64,000 nt of DNA from AP-15 sp963735445 (GCA_963735445.1 CAVTLC010000003.1:186001-250000), one strand, 5' to 3'. Positions 1-10,197 are shown, counted from the stretch's first letter. Program-made: numbers and translations. Notes: generated from the sequence alone by a model not told the origin.

Positions 1-1
1 A

Positions 2-622
2 CCCGCCGCTTTCGAGCAGCCGCAGAGTTTCGAATTCACCCCCGACAACTTAAAACTGGCCGAGAGCCACATCGCAAAGTATCCGAGCGGGCGTCAGGCG
101 AGCGCGGTGTTGCCTTTACTCCATCTGGCGCAGCGGCAATCCGGCGGCTGGCTCCCCCGGGCGGCAATGGATTATGTCGCGCATCTTTTGGGTATGGCGC
201 CGATCCGCGTTTATGAGATCGCGACCTTTTACACCATGTTCAACCTTGGGCCGGTCGGACGGTATCTGCTGCAGGCCTGCACGACGACGCCGTGCTGGCT
301 GCGCGGCTCGGACGAGGTTGTCGCGGCCTGCGAGCGCAAACTCGGCATCGCGATGGGCGAAACCACCGCCGATGGCCTTTTCACCTTGGTCGAAGTCGAG
401 TGTCTGGGAGCATGCGTCAACGCGCCGGTGCTCCAAGTCAACGACGATTTCTATGAGGACCTTGACGCGACCAAGACCGAGGCTCTTCTCGACGCCTTTC
501 GCGCGGGCAATCCACCGCCGCCCGGTTCGGTGATCGGCCGGCGCGGCTCTGAGCCCGTCACCGGCCGTACAACTTTGACCACACCCGCAGAAGCACCCGC
601 TTCCGGATCCGAGAGGACATAA
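2..622 (+). CDS. nuoE: NADH-quinone oxidoreductase subunit E (5' end outside window)
   Basis: This is the 24-kDa [2Fe-2S] subunit of the NADH-oxidising arm of complex I. The reading frame is already open at base 2, encoding the family's F-x-F-T-P-x-N-L start region and the K-Y-P-x-G-R-Q-x-S-A-V motif, so the true start lies just left of the window; an internal GTG at 107 is not the start. Cluster ligands are visible as C-T-T-T-P-C and, about 40 residues later, E-C-L-G-A-C. The C terminus carries a Pro/Thr-rich tail of about 30 residues. The stop TAA shares its last base with the nuoF ATG, so the two are translationally coupled. Confidence 0.95.
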   Translation, partial: PAAFEQPQSFEFTPDNLKLAESHIAKYPSGRQASAVLPLLHLAQRQSGGWLPRAAMDYVAHLLGMAPIRVYEIATFYTMFNLGPVGRYLLQACTTTPCWLRGSDEVVAACERKLGIAMGETTADGLFTLVEVECLGACVNAPVLQVNDDFYEDLDATKTEALLDAFRAGNPPPPGSVIGRRGSEPVTGRTTLTTPAEAPASGSERT

Positions 623-1911
623 TGCTCGCCGACAAGGATCGGATCTTCACCAATCTCTACGGGCAGGACGATTGGCGTCTTGCCGGGGCGCGGCGGCGTG
701 GTGACTGGGACGGCACCAAAGAAATTATCCTGAAGGGCCGCGACTGGATCGTCGAGCAGGCGAAAGAGTCGGGATTACGCGGCCGCGGTGGCGCCGGGTT
801 TCCAACCGGGCTGAAATGGTCGTTCATGCCGAAGCAAAGCGACCGGCCGACCTACCTCGTCGTCAATGCCGACGAAAGCGAGCCGGGGACTTGCAAGGAC
901 CGCGACATCATGCGCAACGATCCGCAAAAGCTGATCGAGGGCGCGCTGCTCGCTTCGGTTGGAATGGGTGTCCACCACTGCTACATCTACATCCGCGGCG
1001 AGTTCTATAACGAGGCGCAAAGGCTGCAGGCCGCTATCGACGAGGCCTATGGGGCCGGCCTGATTGGCCCTAATGCTTGCGGCTCGGATTATCCATTTGA
1101 CCTTTATTTGCACCGCGGCGCCGGCGCTTATATCTGCGGCGAGGAAACCGGGCTCCTCGAAAGCCTCGAGGGGCGCAAGGGCCAGCCGCGGTTAAAGCCG
1201 CCATTCCCGGCGGCCGTCGGGTTGTATGGTTGCCCGACCACGGTCAACAATGTCGAGACGATCGCGGTCGTGCCGTCGATTATGCGGCGCGGGGCTGGCT
1301 GGTTCGCCGGGATTGGGCGGCCGAAGAACAGCGGAACCAAGATCTTTTGCATCTCGGGTCACGTCAACGCGCCGTGCAACGTCGAAGAGGAGATGGGCAT
1401 CCCGCTCAAGGAACTGATCGAGCGCCATGCCGGCGGCGTGCGGGGCGGATGGGACAATCTGCTCGCCATCATCCCCGGCGGATCTTCGGTGCCGGTGTTG
1501 CCGAAATCGATCTGCGACACGGTGTTGATGGATTTTGACAGCCTGCAGGCGGTCAACAGCGGGCTCGGCACCGCCGCCGTCATCGTGATGGACAAGTCGA
1601 CCGACATCGTCAAGGCGATCGCCCGGCTGTCCGAGTTTTACAAGCACGAGAGCTGTGGCCAGTGCACGCCGTGTCGTGAGGGCACCGGCTGGATGTGGCG
1701 GGTCATGGAACGCATGGTCGACGGCAACGCCTCGACGGCTGAGATCGACATGCTGCTCGACGTCACCTATGAGGTGGAGGGTCACACGATCTGCGCCCTC
1801 GGGGACGCCGCGGCTTGGCCAATCCAGGGCCTGTTCCGGCATTTCCGACCGGAGGTCGAGCGCCGCATCGAGATGCATCGCGCAGCAATGATGCCGCGGG
1901 CGGCGGAATGA
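622..1911 (+). CDS. nuoF: NADH-quinone oxidoreductase subunit F
   Basis: This is the 51-kDa subunit, which binds NADH and FMN and carries the N3 [4Fe-4S] cluster. The product is 429 residues, normal for the family. The glycine-rich G-R-G-G-A-G-F-P-T-G FMN/NADH loop lies near residue 55. The cluster ligands are C345, C348 and C351 in S-C-G-Q-C-T-P-C-R-E-G-T, plus C391 in H-T-I-C-A-L-G-D. The gene starts on the ATG that overlaps the nuoE stop. NuoE, F and G form the electron-input module of the complex on the cytoplasmic side of the membrane. Confidence 0.97.
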   Translation: MLADKDRIFTNLYGQDDWRLAGARRRGDWDGTKEIILKGRDWIVEQAKESGLRGRGGAGFPTGLKWSFMPKQSDRPTYLVVNADESEPGTCKDRDIMRNDPQKLIEGALLASVGMGVHHCYIYIRGEFYNEAQRLQAAIDEAYGAGLIGPNACGSDYPFDLYLHRGAGAYICGEETGLLESLEGRKGQPRLKPPFPAAVGLYGCPTTVNNVETIAVVPSIMRRGAGWFAGIGRPKNSGTKIFCISGHVNAPCNVEEEMGIPLKELIERHAGGVRGGWDNLLAIIPGGSSVPVLPKSICDTVLMDFDSLQAVNSGLGTAAVIVMDKSTDIVKAIARLSEFYKHESCGQCTPCREGTGWMWRVMERMVDGNASTAEIDMLLDVTYEVEGHTICALGDAAAWPIQGLFRHFRPEVERRIEMHRAAMMPRAAE

Positions 1912-1968
1912 AGTCCCCGGAAGGGGCTTTGGCACCGGCGATTACAGCGATCTATTTGGTCTGAGAAG

Positions 1969-4042
1969 ATGCCGAAAGTGACAATTGACGGCGGTGAAAT
2001 CGAGGTGCCGGCCGGCACGACGATTCTGCAGGCCTGCGAGCTTGCCGGGATCGAAATCCCGCATTTCTGCTTTCACGAACGGTTGGCGATCGCCGGGAAT
2101 TGTCGGATGTGCCTTGTTGAGGTCGAGCGTTCGCCAAAGCCGATCGCGTCCTGCGCTATGCCGGTCGCCGACAACATGGTTGTCCACACCGCATCGGAGA
2201 AGGCTGTCAAGGCACGCAAGGGAGTGATGGAGTTCCTGCTGATCAACCATCCGCTCGACTGCCCGATCTGCGATCAGGGCGGCGAATGCGATCTGCAGGA
2301 CCAGGCGATGGCCTATGGATTTGACAGAGGCCGTTTCGAAGAGAACAAGCGTGCGGTGACCGACAAGGATTTTGGCCCGCTGGTTGCCACGCATATGACG
2401 CGTTGCATTCACTGCACGCGGTGCATCCGATTTTTGACCGAGATCGCCGGGGTCGAAGAGCTAGGGGCGACCGGCCGTGGCGAGAATATGGAGATCACGA
2501 CCTATATCGAGCACGCGCTCGGCTCCGAACTGTCCGCCAACATTATCGATCTGTGCCCGGTCGGCGCGCTGACTTCGAAGCCCTACGCCTTTATTGCCCG
2601 CCCCTGGGAGTTGATGAAGACCGAGTCGGTCGATGTCTTCGATGGCGTCGGCAGCAATATCCGCATCGACTCGCGCGATGCGCAGGTTCTGCGTGTGTTG
2701 CCGCGGGTCAACGAAGCAATCAACGAGGAGTGGATCTCTGACAAGACACGCTTTGCGATTGATGGCTTGCGCCGGCGCCGCCTGGACCGACCCTATATCG
2801 GCCGTCGTGGCGCACGAGCTGAAACCGATTGGCGCGAGGCGATCGATACGGTCGCCGAGCGGCTAAAGAATGTTCCTGGCGAACGGATCGCCGCGATTGC
2901 CGGGGATCTGTGCGACGCGGAATCGATGTTCGCGCTTAAGGAGCTGTTAGCCAGTCTTGGGGCGACCAGCCTCGATTGCCGCCAGGACGGGTCGAAGCTC
3001 GATCCGCGCTGCCGCGCCGGTTATCTATTTAATACGACGATCGCCGGGATCGAGCAGGCCGACGCCTGTTTGCTGATCGGCGCCAATCCGCGATGGGAAG
3101 CGCCACTCGTCAATGCACGCTTGCGCAAGCGCTATTTGCAAGGCGGCTTTGCTGTCGCGGCAATCGGGCCGGCGCTCGATCTGAGTTTTCCGGTCGAGAT
3201 GTTGGGCGAAGGCGGCCAGAGTTTGGCGGCGATTGCGGCTGGCGAACATCCATGGTCGGAGAAGTTGCGCGCCGCGAAAAACCCGATGCTCGTGCTCGGG
3301 CAAGGGGCGCTCGCCCGGCGCGATGGCGCTCAATTGCTGGCGATGGTGCGGTCCCTTGCAGAGAGCTGCGGCATGGTTCGCGAGGGATGGAATGGCTTCA
3401 ACGTGTTGCATTCCGCCGCGGCACGGGTCGGCGGCCTCGATCTGGGCTTTGTTCCGGGGCCGGGCGGGCGCGATGTCGCCGGTATCGTCGAAGGCTGCCG
3501 GTCGGGTCAGATCGAGCTGCTGTACCTGCTCGGCGCCGATGAGATCGATACTGACGATCTGGGAAATGCCTTTGTCGTCTATCAAGGTCACCACGGCGAT
3601 CGTGGTGCGCGTCGCGCCGACGTGATCCTGCCCGGTGCGGCCTACACCGAAAAGGACGGGATCTACGTCAATACGGAGGGGCGGGCGCAACTCGGCAGGC
3701 GCGCCATATTCCCGCCCGGCGATGCGCGCGAGGATTGGAAGATACATCCGCGCGCTGTCCGGCGCGATCGGCCGGCCGTTGCGCTACGACAGTCTCGCCG
3801 AGCTACGGCGACAATTGCGCGATGCGCACCCGACTTTCGGCGCTATCGACCAAGTGACGCCGAATGCATGGGGCGAGTTCGGCCAGCCGGGTCCCGTCGA
3901 CCCGGCGCCGTTTACTTATCCGATCACGGATTTCTACCGCACCGACCCAATCAGTCGGGCAAGCGCCACGATGACCGAGTGCAGCGACATCTTTCTCGTC
4001 CACCGCGGCGAGCTCCCGGCGCAGACAGGCACGCATGGATAG
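1969..4042 (+). CDS. nuoG: NADH-quinone oxidoreductase subunit G (single-base frameshift near 3744)
   Basis: This is the large iron-sulfur subunit of the peripheral arm of complex I. The N terminus has the ferredoxin-type Cys set (C-R-M-C-L-V), then D-C-P-I-C-D-Q-G-G-E-C-D-L-Q-D-Q and the T-R-C-I-H-C-T-R-C-I-R-F cluster motif, followed by a molybdopterin-oxidoreductase-like domain. The frame that begins at 1969 is normal to E-D-W-K at about 3741. It then becomes Arg-rich nonsense running to 4068. The +1 frame resumes sensible sequence, I-R-A-L-S-G-A-I-G-R-P-L-R-Y-D, and stops at 4042, eight bases inside nuoH as expected. One extra base around 3742-3745 explains this, giving about 690 residues. 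A sequencing error is more likely than a real mutation, because every other nuo gene is intact. Confidence 0.9.
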
Positions 4043-5048
4043 CTTTTGGCATGGCTATGCCGGGGTGACAATCATCACCGTCGGTGAGGTGATCGCGGTT
4101 GTCGTGCCGTTGCTGATTGCGGTCGCTTATCTGACCTATTTCGAACGCAAGGTGTTGGCCTATTCGCAATTGCGTAAGGGGCCAAATGTTGTCGGCCCGT
4201 TCGGATTGCTGCAGCCCTTCGCCGATGGGCTCAAACTGCTGATCAAAGAGACGATCGTCCCGAGCGGCGCCAACCGCCTCGTGTTCATCGCCGCCCCTGT
4301 CGTAACCTTTACGTTGAGCCTCGTTGCCTGGGCGGTTATCCCAGTCGACGCCGGGACGGTCGTTGCGAACATCAATGTCGGCATCCTTTATCTGTTCGCG
4401 ATCAGCTCGCTCGGCGTCTACGGCATCATCCTGGCCGGCTGGGCGTCGAATTCGCGCTATGCCTTTTTGGGTGCGTTGCGCTCGGCGGCGCAGATGGTGT
4501 CGTACGAGGTCGCAATCGGCTTTGTACTAGTGACAGTGTTGCTGTGCGTTGGCTCATTGAACCTGAGCGACGTCGTCGAGGCGCAGCGCCATGTCTGGTT
4601 TGTGCTACCGCTGCTGCCGATGGCGGTTATTTTCTTCATTTCCGGCCTCGCGGAGACCAATCGAGCGCCGTTTGATGTCGTCGAAGGCGAGACCGAATTG
4701 GTCGCCGGCTATTTCGTCGAATATTCGGCGATGGCGTTCGCGCTCTTCTATCTTGGCGAATACGCCAACATGATCCTGATGAGTGCGATGACCAGCATCC
4801 TGTTTCTCGGCGGTTGGTTGGCGCCGTTTGGAGTTCCTCCGTTCACTTGGATCCCGGGATGGATCTGGTTTTTTGCCAAGATCGCGCTTGTCCTGTTTGG
4901 TTTCTTGTGGGTGCGCGCCACCTTTCCAAGGTTTCGTTACGACCAGCTGATGAGGCTTGGCTGGAAGGTGTTTTTGCCGTTTTCGCTGTTTTGGCTGGTG
5001 CTAACCGCCGGGGTTCTGGTAGCGACCGGATGGCTGCCGGTGCATTGA
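4035..5048 (+). CDS. nuoH: NADH-quinone oxidoreductase subunit H
   Basis: This multi-spanning subunit links the peripheral and membrane arms and helps form the quinone-binding chamber. The 337-residue product has the hallmark segments F-E-R-K-V-L-A-Y-S-Q, K-G-P-N-V-V-G-P-F-G-L-L-Q-P-F-A-D and E-T-N-R-A-P-F-D-V-V-E-G-E-T-E-L-V. It has about eight hydrophobic helices. The ATG overlaps the corrected nuoG stop by eight bases, which supports the frame correction proposed for nuoG. Confidence 0.97.
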   Translation: MDSFWHGYAGVTIITVGEVIAVVVPLLIAVAYLTYFERKVLAYSQLRKGPNVVGPFGLLQPFADGLKLLIKETIVPSGANRLVFIAAPVVTFTLSLVAWAVIPVDAGTVVANINVGILYLFAISSLGVYGIILAGWASNSRYAFLGALRSAAQMVSYEVAIGFVLVTVLLCVGSLNLSDVVEAQRHVWFVLPLLPMAVIFFISGLAETNRAPFDVVEGETELVAGYFVEYSAMAFALFYLGEYANMILMSAMTSILFLGGWLAPFGVPPFTWIPGWIWFFAKIALVLFGFLWVRATFPRFRYDQLMRLGWKVFLPFSLFWLVLTAGVLVATGWLPVH

Positions 5049-5076
5049 ACCCCAATCCGACCGAAGGAATAGAGAG

Positions 5077-5556
5077 ATGGCGTTGACGGCGCGCAGCCTA
5101 TTGCTTAGCGAGCTGCTATCGGGGTTGGCTCTGACCCTGCGTTACATGTTCAAAGGCTCGGTTACGGTCAACTATCCCTATGAAAAGGGACCGTTGAGCA
5201 CGAGGTTTCGCGGTGAGCACGCGTTGCGCCGCTATCCTAATGGTGAGGAACGCTGCATCGCGTGTAAGTTGTGCGAGGCAATTTGCCCGGCATTGGCGAT
5301 CACGATCGAGGCCGAGCCCCGCGAGGACGGCAGTCGGCGCACGACTCGCTATGATATCGATATGACGAAATGCATTTATTGTGGCTATTGTCAGGAAGCT
5401 TGTCCGGTGGACGCGATCGTCGAGGGACCCAATTTCGAATTCGCCACCGAGACTCGGGAAGAGTTGTTCTACGACAAACAGAAATTGCTCGATAACGGCG
5501 ATCGCTGGGAGGCCGAGATCGCCAAGAATCTTGCTCTCGACGCTCCCTATCGCTGA
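5077..5556 (+). CDS. nuoI: NADH-quinone oxidoreductase subunit I (8Fe ferredoxin-like)
   Basis: This peripheral subunit carries the two [4Fe-4S] clusters N6a and N6b that pass electrons toward the terminal cluster N2. It is 159 residues. Two ferredoxin motifs are plain: C-I-A-C-K-L-C-E-A-I-C-P and C-I-Y-C-G-Y-C-Q-E-A-C-P. The N-terminal amphipathic stretch and the Y-P-Y-E-K-G segment are typical of alphaproteobacterial and mitochondrial TYKY homologues. A good ribosome-binding site (GAAGGAATAGAGAG) precedes the ATG. Confidence 0.97.
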   Translation: MALTARSLLLSELLSGLALTLRYMFKGSVTVNYPYEKGPLSTRFRGEHALRRYPNGEERCIACKLCEAICPALAITIEAEPREDGSRRTTRYDIDMTKCIYCGYCQEACPVDAIVEGPNFEFATETREELFYDKQKLLDNGDRWEAEIAKNLALDAPYR

Positions 5557-5668
5557 TTATGGCCAAATACTTCGGCGCCGCCCCGATCCATTCGGTCATT
5601 AACGCGTCCGGTCTATCTCATCTTACGGCAACTGACGCCAAGCACAGCCGGCGGGGTAGGTGACGGCG

Positions 5669-6283
5669 ATGATCCTGCATGCAATCCTATTTTACATTTT
5701 TGCCGTCGGCGCCGTGGCTGCCGGCGTGATGGTCGTTGCCGCCATCAATCCGGTACATTCGGTGCTGTTTTTGATCCTCGCCTTTTTCAATACGGCGGCG
5801 CTGTTTGTCCTGATCGGCGCCGAGTTTCTGGCGATGATCCTGGTCATCGTTTATGTCGGCGCGGTAGCGGTGCTGTTTCTCTTTGTCGTGATGATGCTCG
5901 AAATCGATTTTGCCGAACTACGCAGTGGCTTTGTCCGCTACCTCCCGGTTGGCGCCCTGGTCGGGTTAATTTTGTTGGCTGAATTGGTCTTGATCTCGGT
6001 CAGTTGGGCACTGTCACCGACCGGGACGATCGTCGGCGCGGCGGCCCCAGCCGGCGCGGTCGTCATCAGCAATACGCGCGCTCTCGGCGATATCCTTTAC
6101 ACCCGGTACCTGTTCCCGTTTCAGGTGGCCGGGCTGATTCTGCTCGTGGCGATGATCGGGGCCATCGTGCTGACCTTGCGGCATCGCGCTGATGTACGCC
6201 GACAATCAATCGAGGCGCAGTTAGCCCGTACGCGGGCACAGTCGGTTGAGGTCGTCAAAGTACCGGTTGGCGAGAGGGTGTGA
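5669..6283 (+). CDS. nuoJ: NADH-quinone oxidoreductase subunit J
   Basis: This is a small membrane-arm subunit with five hydrophobic helices. The conserved helix 3 is seen as V-Y-V-G-A-V-A-V-L-F-L-F-V-V-M-M-L. I chose the ATG at 5669 (M-I-L-H-A-I-L-F-Y) because an AGG lies eight bases upstream. A GTG at 5660 in the same frame is an alternative that adds three residues. A 103-base spacer separates it from nuoI. The stop TGA shares its A with the nuoK ATG. Confidence 0.95.
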   Translation: MILHAILFYIFAVGAVAAGVMVVAAINPVHSVLFLILAFFNTAALFVLIGAEFLAMILVIVYVGAVAVLFLFVVMMLEIDFAELRSGFVRYLPVGALVGLILLAELVLISVSWALSPTGTIVGAAAPAGAVVISNTRALGDILYTRYLFPFQVAGLILLVAMIGAIVLTLRHRADVRRQSIEAQLARTRAQSVEVVKVPVGERV

Positions 6284-6591
6284 TGGTGATCGGCCTGACC
6301 CACTACCTGACTGTCGGCGCGATCCTGTTCACACTCGGAATTTTTGGCATCTTTTTGAACCGGAAGAACGTGATTGTAATTCTGATGTCGATCGAGCTGA
6401 TGCTGCTAGCGGTCAATATCAACCTCGTAGCCTTTTCGGTATTCGGCAACAACCTGATCGGCCAAGTATTTGCCATGTTCGTGCTGACTGTGGCCGCGGC
6501 TGAGGCGGCGATCGGGCTTGCCATTCTCGTCGTCTACTTCCGTAATCGCGGCACGATCCGGGTCGAAGACATCAACATGATGAGAGGTTGA
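6283..6591 (+). CDS. nuoK: NADH-quinone oxidoreductase subunit K
   Basis: This three-helix membrane subunit forms part of a proton half-channel together with NuoJ and NuoN. The product is 102 residues. It has the conserved glutamate in M-S-I-E-L-M-L-L-A-V-N-I-N and a second in A-A-A-E-A-A-I-G-L-A. Start choice: the ATG at 6283 overlaps the nuoJ stop; a GTG one codon upstream is possible but less likely. Confidence 0.97.
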   Translation: MVIGLTHYLTVGAILFTLGIFGIFLNRKNVIVILMSIELMLLAVNINLVAFSVFGNNLIGQVFAMFVLTVAAAEAAIGLAILVVYFRNRGTIRVEDINMMRG

Positions 6592-6619
6592 GCGCCATCT
6601 CCGATCTAGGAGTGGGATC

Positions 6620-6676
6620 ATGAAGCCATTTCGGGTATGCCTGCCGTGGGCTGTGCCGATCCTGGCACAATTTTGA
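6620..6676 (+). other. possible 18-codon ORF in the nuoK-nuoL spacer
   Basis: The 125-base gap between nuoK and nuoL contains an ATG at 6620 with an AGGAG-like site 8 bases upstream. It opens a frame of 18 codons (starting M-K-P-F-R-V-C-L-P) closed by TGA at 6676. I have no homology support. It may be an accidental frame or a leader affecting nuoL translation. Confidence 0.15.
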
Positions 6677-6716
6677 AGAGACCATTACCGGCTTAGAGGC
6701 GTGGGGGATTGAGGTA

Positions 6717-8645
6717 GTGGCGCTCGCTGTCGTTTTTCTGCCGCTGGTCGCAGCGATTATCACCGGGTTTTTTGGTCGAGCGATTGGCGACCGCGGCTCG
6801 CAGGTGGTCACTTGCGGCGCATTGCTGCTTTCGGCGGCGCTCGGGATTGTTCTGTTCCGTGACATTCTCTCGATGCCCGAGCCGCAGATTATCCCGCTGT
6901 TCAAATGGATCGTAGCCGGCGGGGTCGGCGTCACCTGGTCGATCCGGCTCGACACATTGAGCGGTGTGATGATCATCGTCGTGACCGTCGTCTCATCGAT
7001 GGTTCACGTGTACTCGATCGGCTACATGGCGGAGGACAAATCGATCCCCCGCTTTATGGCGTATTTGAGCCTATTCACTTTCTTTATGCTGGCTCTGATT
7101 ACGTCGAACGACTTTCTGCAGCTGTTTTTCGGCTGGGAAGGCGTCGGACTGATGTCATATCTGCTGATCGGCTTTTGGTACGATCGGCCTTCCGCCAATG
7201 CTGCCGCGATCAAGGCATTTATCGTCAACCGAATAGGCGATTTCGGGTTTTCGCTCGGTATTTTCGCCGTCTTTGTGATTTTCGGCACACTCAATTTCCC
7301 GGAGGTCTTCGCCCACGCGCCAAAAGCCGTCGGCACGACCATGGATTTTCTCGGCTGGCGGGTCAATTCGCTGACGCTCGCCTGCATTCTGCTGTTTATC
7401 GGCGCCATGGGGAAATCGGCGCAGGTGCCGCTGCATACTTGGCTGCCGGACGCGATGGAGGGTCCGACACCGGTTTCCGCACTGATCCATGCCGCGACGA
7501 TGGTGACCGCGGGTGTTTTCATGGTCGCGCGGTTATCGCCGCTGTTCGAGTACTCCGCGACGGCCCTTGTCGTCGTCGGCGTGATCGGCGCAACCACCGC
7601 GATCTTTGCCGCGAGCGTCGGGATGGCGCAGAACGACATCAAGAAAGTCGTCGCCTATTCGACCTGCAGCCAACTTGGCTACATGTTCATCGCCGCCGGT
7701 GTCTCGGCCTATCAGGCTAGTGTCTTCCATCTGTTTACCCACGCCTTCTTCAAGGGCCTGTTGTTTTTGTGCTGCGGCTCGGTGATCCACGCCATGGGCG
7801 GCGAACAGGATATGCGCCACATGGGCGGGTTGTGGCGCAAAATCCCGTGGACCTATGTGACGATGTGGATCGGCGCGCTGTCGTTGAGCGGCATTCCGCC
7901 CTTCTCGGGTTATTGGTCCAAGGACACGATCCTCGATGCCGCCTGGGCATCCGGATCAGCGGTCGGCCGCTACGGCTGGGTGCTCGGCACTGTCGCGGCT
8001 TTCATGACGGCGTTCTACATCGCGCGGGTCATGTTTATGACGTTTCACGGCGAGCCCCGCGCCGACCACGAAACCATGCACCATGCCCATGAGAGCCCGT
8101 GGGTCATGCGCATCCCGCTGATTGCGTTGGCGATCGGGGCTGCGGTTCTCGGCGGGCTGCTCGACGGCGATTTTATCGGCCAAGGACGCGGGAATTTTTG
8201 GAAGACAGCCATTTTTGTGCTGCCCGGACACAATTCGCTTTCGGAAGCAGAAGGAATACCAGGGATCATCCGCTGGCTACCGTTCGTGTGCGGCGTCGGC
8301 GGGATCGGCACCGCCTATGTCTTCTACATCCTGAATCCGCAATTTCCGGTGCGCCTCGCTCAGCAATTCCGGATGGTATATCTGTTCCTGCTCAACAAGT
8401 GGTATTTTGACGAACTTTACGACCACATCGCGGTGCGCCCGGCCATGGCGACGGGCGACGGATTGTGGAAAGGCGGCGACCAGACCCTGATCGACGGGCT
8501 CGGCCCGAACGGGGTGGCCGCGATGACCCGTGATTTGGCGCGTCAGGCGAGCCGACTGCAGAGCGGGTATCTCTATCATTACGCGTTTGTGATGCTGATC
8601 GGGCTGGTCGGGTTTGTGACCTGGTACCTGCTGTACGCGCGTTGA
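6717..8645 (+). CDS. nuoL: NADH-quinone oxidoreductase subunit L
   Basis: This is the distal antiporter-like proton-pumping subunit of complex I, 642 residues. The F-F-G-W-E-G-V-G-L-M-S-Y-L-L-I-G segment and the H-T-W-L-P-D-A-M-E-G-P-T-P-V-S-A-L-I-H-A motif are diagnostic. The long C-terminal amphipathic helix that runs alongside NuoM and NuoN is present in the last 120 residues. The start is a GTG at 6717, with GAGG very close upstream. A 15-base gap separates it from nuoM. Confidence 0.96.
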   Translation: MALAVVFLPLVAAIITGFFGRAIGDRGSQVVTCGALLLSAALGIVLFRDILSMPEPQIIPLFKWIVAGGVGVTWSIRLDTLSGVMIIVVTVVSSMVHVYSIGYMAEDKSIPRFMAYLSLFTFFMLALITSNDFLQLFFGWEGVGLMSYLLIGFWYDRPSANAAAIKAFIVNRIGDFGFSLGIFAVFVIFGTLNFPEVFAHAPKAVGTTMDFLGWRVNSLTLACILLFIGAMGKSAQVPLHTWLPDAMEGPTPVSALIHAATMVTAGVFMVARLSPLFEYSATALVVVGVIGATTAIFAASVGMAQNDIKKVVAYSTCSQLGYMFIAAGVSAYQASVFHLFTHAFFKGLLFLCCGSVIHAMGGEQDMRHMGGLWRKIPWTYVTMWIGALSLSGIPPFSGYWSKDTILDAAWASGSAVGRYGWVLGTVAAFMTAFYIARVMFMTFHGEPRADHETMHHAHESPWVMRIPLIALAIGAAVLGGLLDGDFIGQGRGNFWKTAIFVLPGHNSLSEAEGIPGIIRWLPFVCGVGGIGTAYVFYILNPQFPVRLAQQFRMVYLFLLNKWYFDELYDHIAVRPAMATGDGLWKGGDQTLIDGLGPNGVAAMTRDLARQASRLQSGYLYHYAFVMLIGLVGFVTWYLLYAR

Positions 8646-8660
8646 GCTAAGGGGATTGTC

Positions 8661-10187
8661 GTGACCCATTGGCCCCTGCTCTCGCTCGTCACGTTTCTGC
8701 CGCTGCTCGGAGCGTTCTTTATTCTAATTGCGCGTGGGGATGCGGAGGTGGTGGCCCGCAACGCCCGCTATATCGCGTTGTGGACGTCTCTGATTGTCTT
8801 TGCCCTATCTCTGGTGCTGTGGCTCGACTTTGATCCCAACACCGCCGATTTCCAATTCGTCGAGCGCACGAAATGGATCACGCTCGGCGGGGTCACGATC
8901 AGTTACCACATGGGGATCGACGGCATCTCGCTGTTTTTTATTATTCTTTCGACCTTGCTGACGGTGGCCTCGGTTGTTTCGAGCTGGGTGGTGATCAGGG
9001 TCCAAGTCAGGGAGTACATGATCGCCTTCCTAGCTCTCGAAACATTGATGGTCGGTATATTTTGCTCGCTCGACTTTATTGTCTTTTATATCTTCTTCGA
9101 AGGCGTGCTGATACCGATGTTCCTGATTATCGGTGTCTGGGGTGGCGAGAATCGGATCTACTCAGCGTTCAAATTCTTCTTGTATACGTTGCTCGGCTCG
9201 GTGCTGATGCTGCTCGCGATCCTCGCGATCTATTTGCGGACCGGGTCGACCGACATCGAATACGCATTAAACCACGCCAGCCTGTTTTCGCCTGGTCTGC
9301 AGCGATGGTTGTGGCTCGCTTTTTTCGCCTCATTCGCGATCAAAGTCCCGATGTGGCCGGTCCATACCTGGCTTCCCGATGCGCATGTCGAAGCTCCGAC
9401 CGCGGGTTCGGTCATTTTGGCCGGCATTTTGTTGAAGCTCGGCGGGTATGGTTTCATCCGCTTCTCGCTGCCGTTGTTTCCGCTCGCGTCGCATTATTTC
9501 ACGCCGCTGATCTTTGTCTTGAGCGCTGTCGCGGTGATCTACACCTCCTTGGTGGCGCTCGCCCAGACCGACATGAAAAAGCTGATCGCCTATTCGTCAA
9601 TCGCCCATATGGGCTTTGTCACAATGGGCACGTTCGCGGTGACCGAGGAGGCTGTACAGGGCGCCGTAATCCAGATGCTGAGCCACGGGCTTGTCTCGGG
9701 CGCGTTGTTTTTGTGTGTCGGAGTGCTTTATGACCGGCTGCACACGCATGAGATTGCGCGGTTTGGCGGCTTGGTCGAGCGCATGCCGGCCTACGCGTTT
9801 GTCTTCATGGTGTTCACCTTGGCGGCCATCGGTCTGCCCGGAACCAGCGGATTTGTCGGGGAATTTCTGATCCTGCTCGGCACATTTCGGGTCAGCACGC
9901 TCGAATGCTTCCTCGCGGCGACCGCGCTGTTCCTGGGTCCGGCCTATATGCTGTATCTCTATAGGCGGGTGATCTTCGGCACCCTGACCCGGGCCGATCT
10001 GCGCGACATTCTCGATTTGAGTATGCGAGAAAAGGCGATCTTTGCGCCGCTGATCCTCGTGGTGTTGTGGATGGGGATCTATCCGAGTTCCTTCTTGCGC
10101 CCGATCCAGGCATCGGTAAACCACGTCGTCGAACAGGTCACGGCGGCCACCAATGCTGCCGGCCTGCGCCACGCGGCCCTGCCGTAG
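8661..10187 (+). CDS. nuoM: NADH-quinone oxidoreductase subunit M
   Basis: This antiporter-like membrane subunit is 508 residues and about 14 helices long. Conserved elements include Y-H-M-G-I-D-G-I-S-L-F-F, the helix with F-Y-I-F-F-E-G-V-L-I-P-M, and H-T-W-L-P-D-A-H-V-E-A-P-T-A-G-S-V. The GTG start follows a GGGGAT stretch. The frame is intact end to end, unlike nuoG. Confidence 0.96.
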   Translation: MTHWPLLSLVTFLPLLGAFFILIARGDAEVVARNARYIALWTSLIVFALSLVLWLDFDPNTADFQFVERTKWITLGGVTISYHMGIDGISLFFIILSTLLTVASVVSSWVVIRVQVREYMIAFLALETLMVGIFCSLDFIVFYIFFEGVLIPMFLIIGVWGGENRIYSAFKFFLYTLLGSVLMLLAILAIYLRTGSTDIEYALNHASLFSPGLQRWLWLAFFASFAIKVPMWPVHTWLPDAHVEAPTAGSVILAGILLKLGGYGFIRFSLPLFPLASHYFTPLIFVLSAVAVIYTSLVALAQTDMKKLIAYSSIAHMGFVTMGTFAVTEEAVQGAVIQMLSHGLVSGALFLCVGVLYDRLHTHEIARFGGLVERMPAYAFVFMVFTLAAIGLPGTSGFVGEFLILLGTFRVSTLECFLAATALFLGPAYMLYLYRRVIFGTLTRADLRDILDLSMREKAIFAPLILVVLWMGIYPSSFLRPIQASVNHVVEQVTAATNAAGLRHAALP

Positions 10188-10197
10188 GAAGGCGCGG

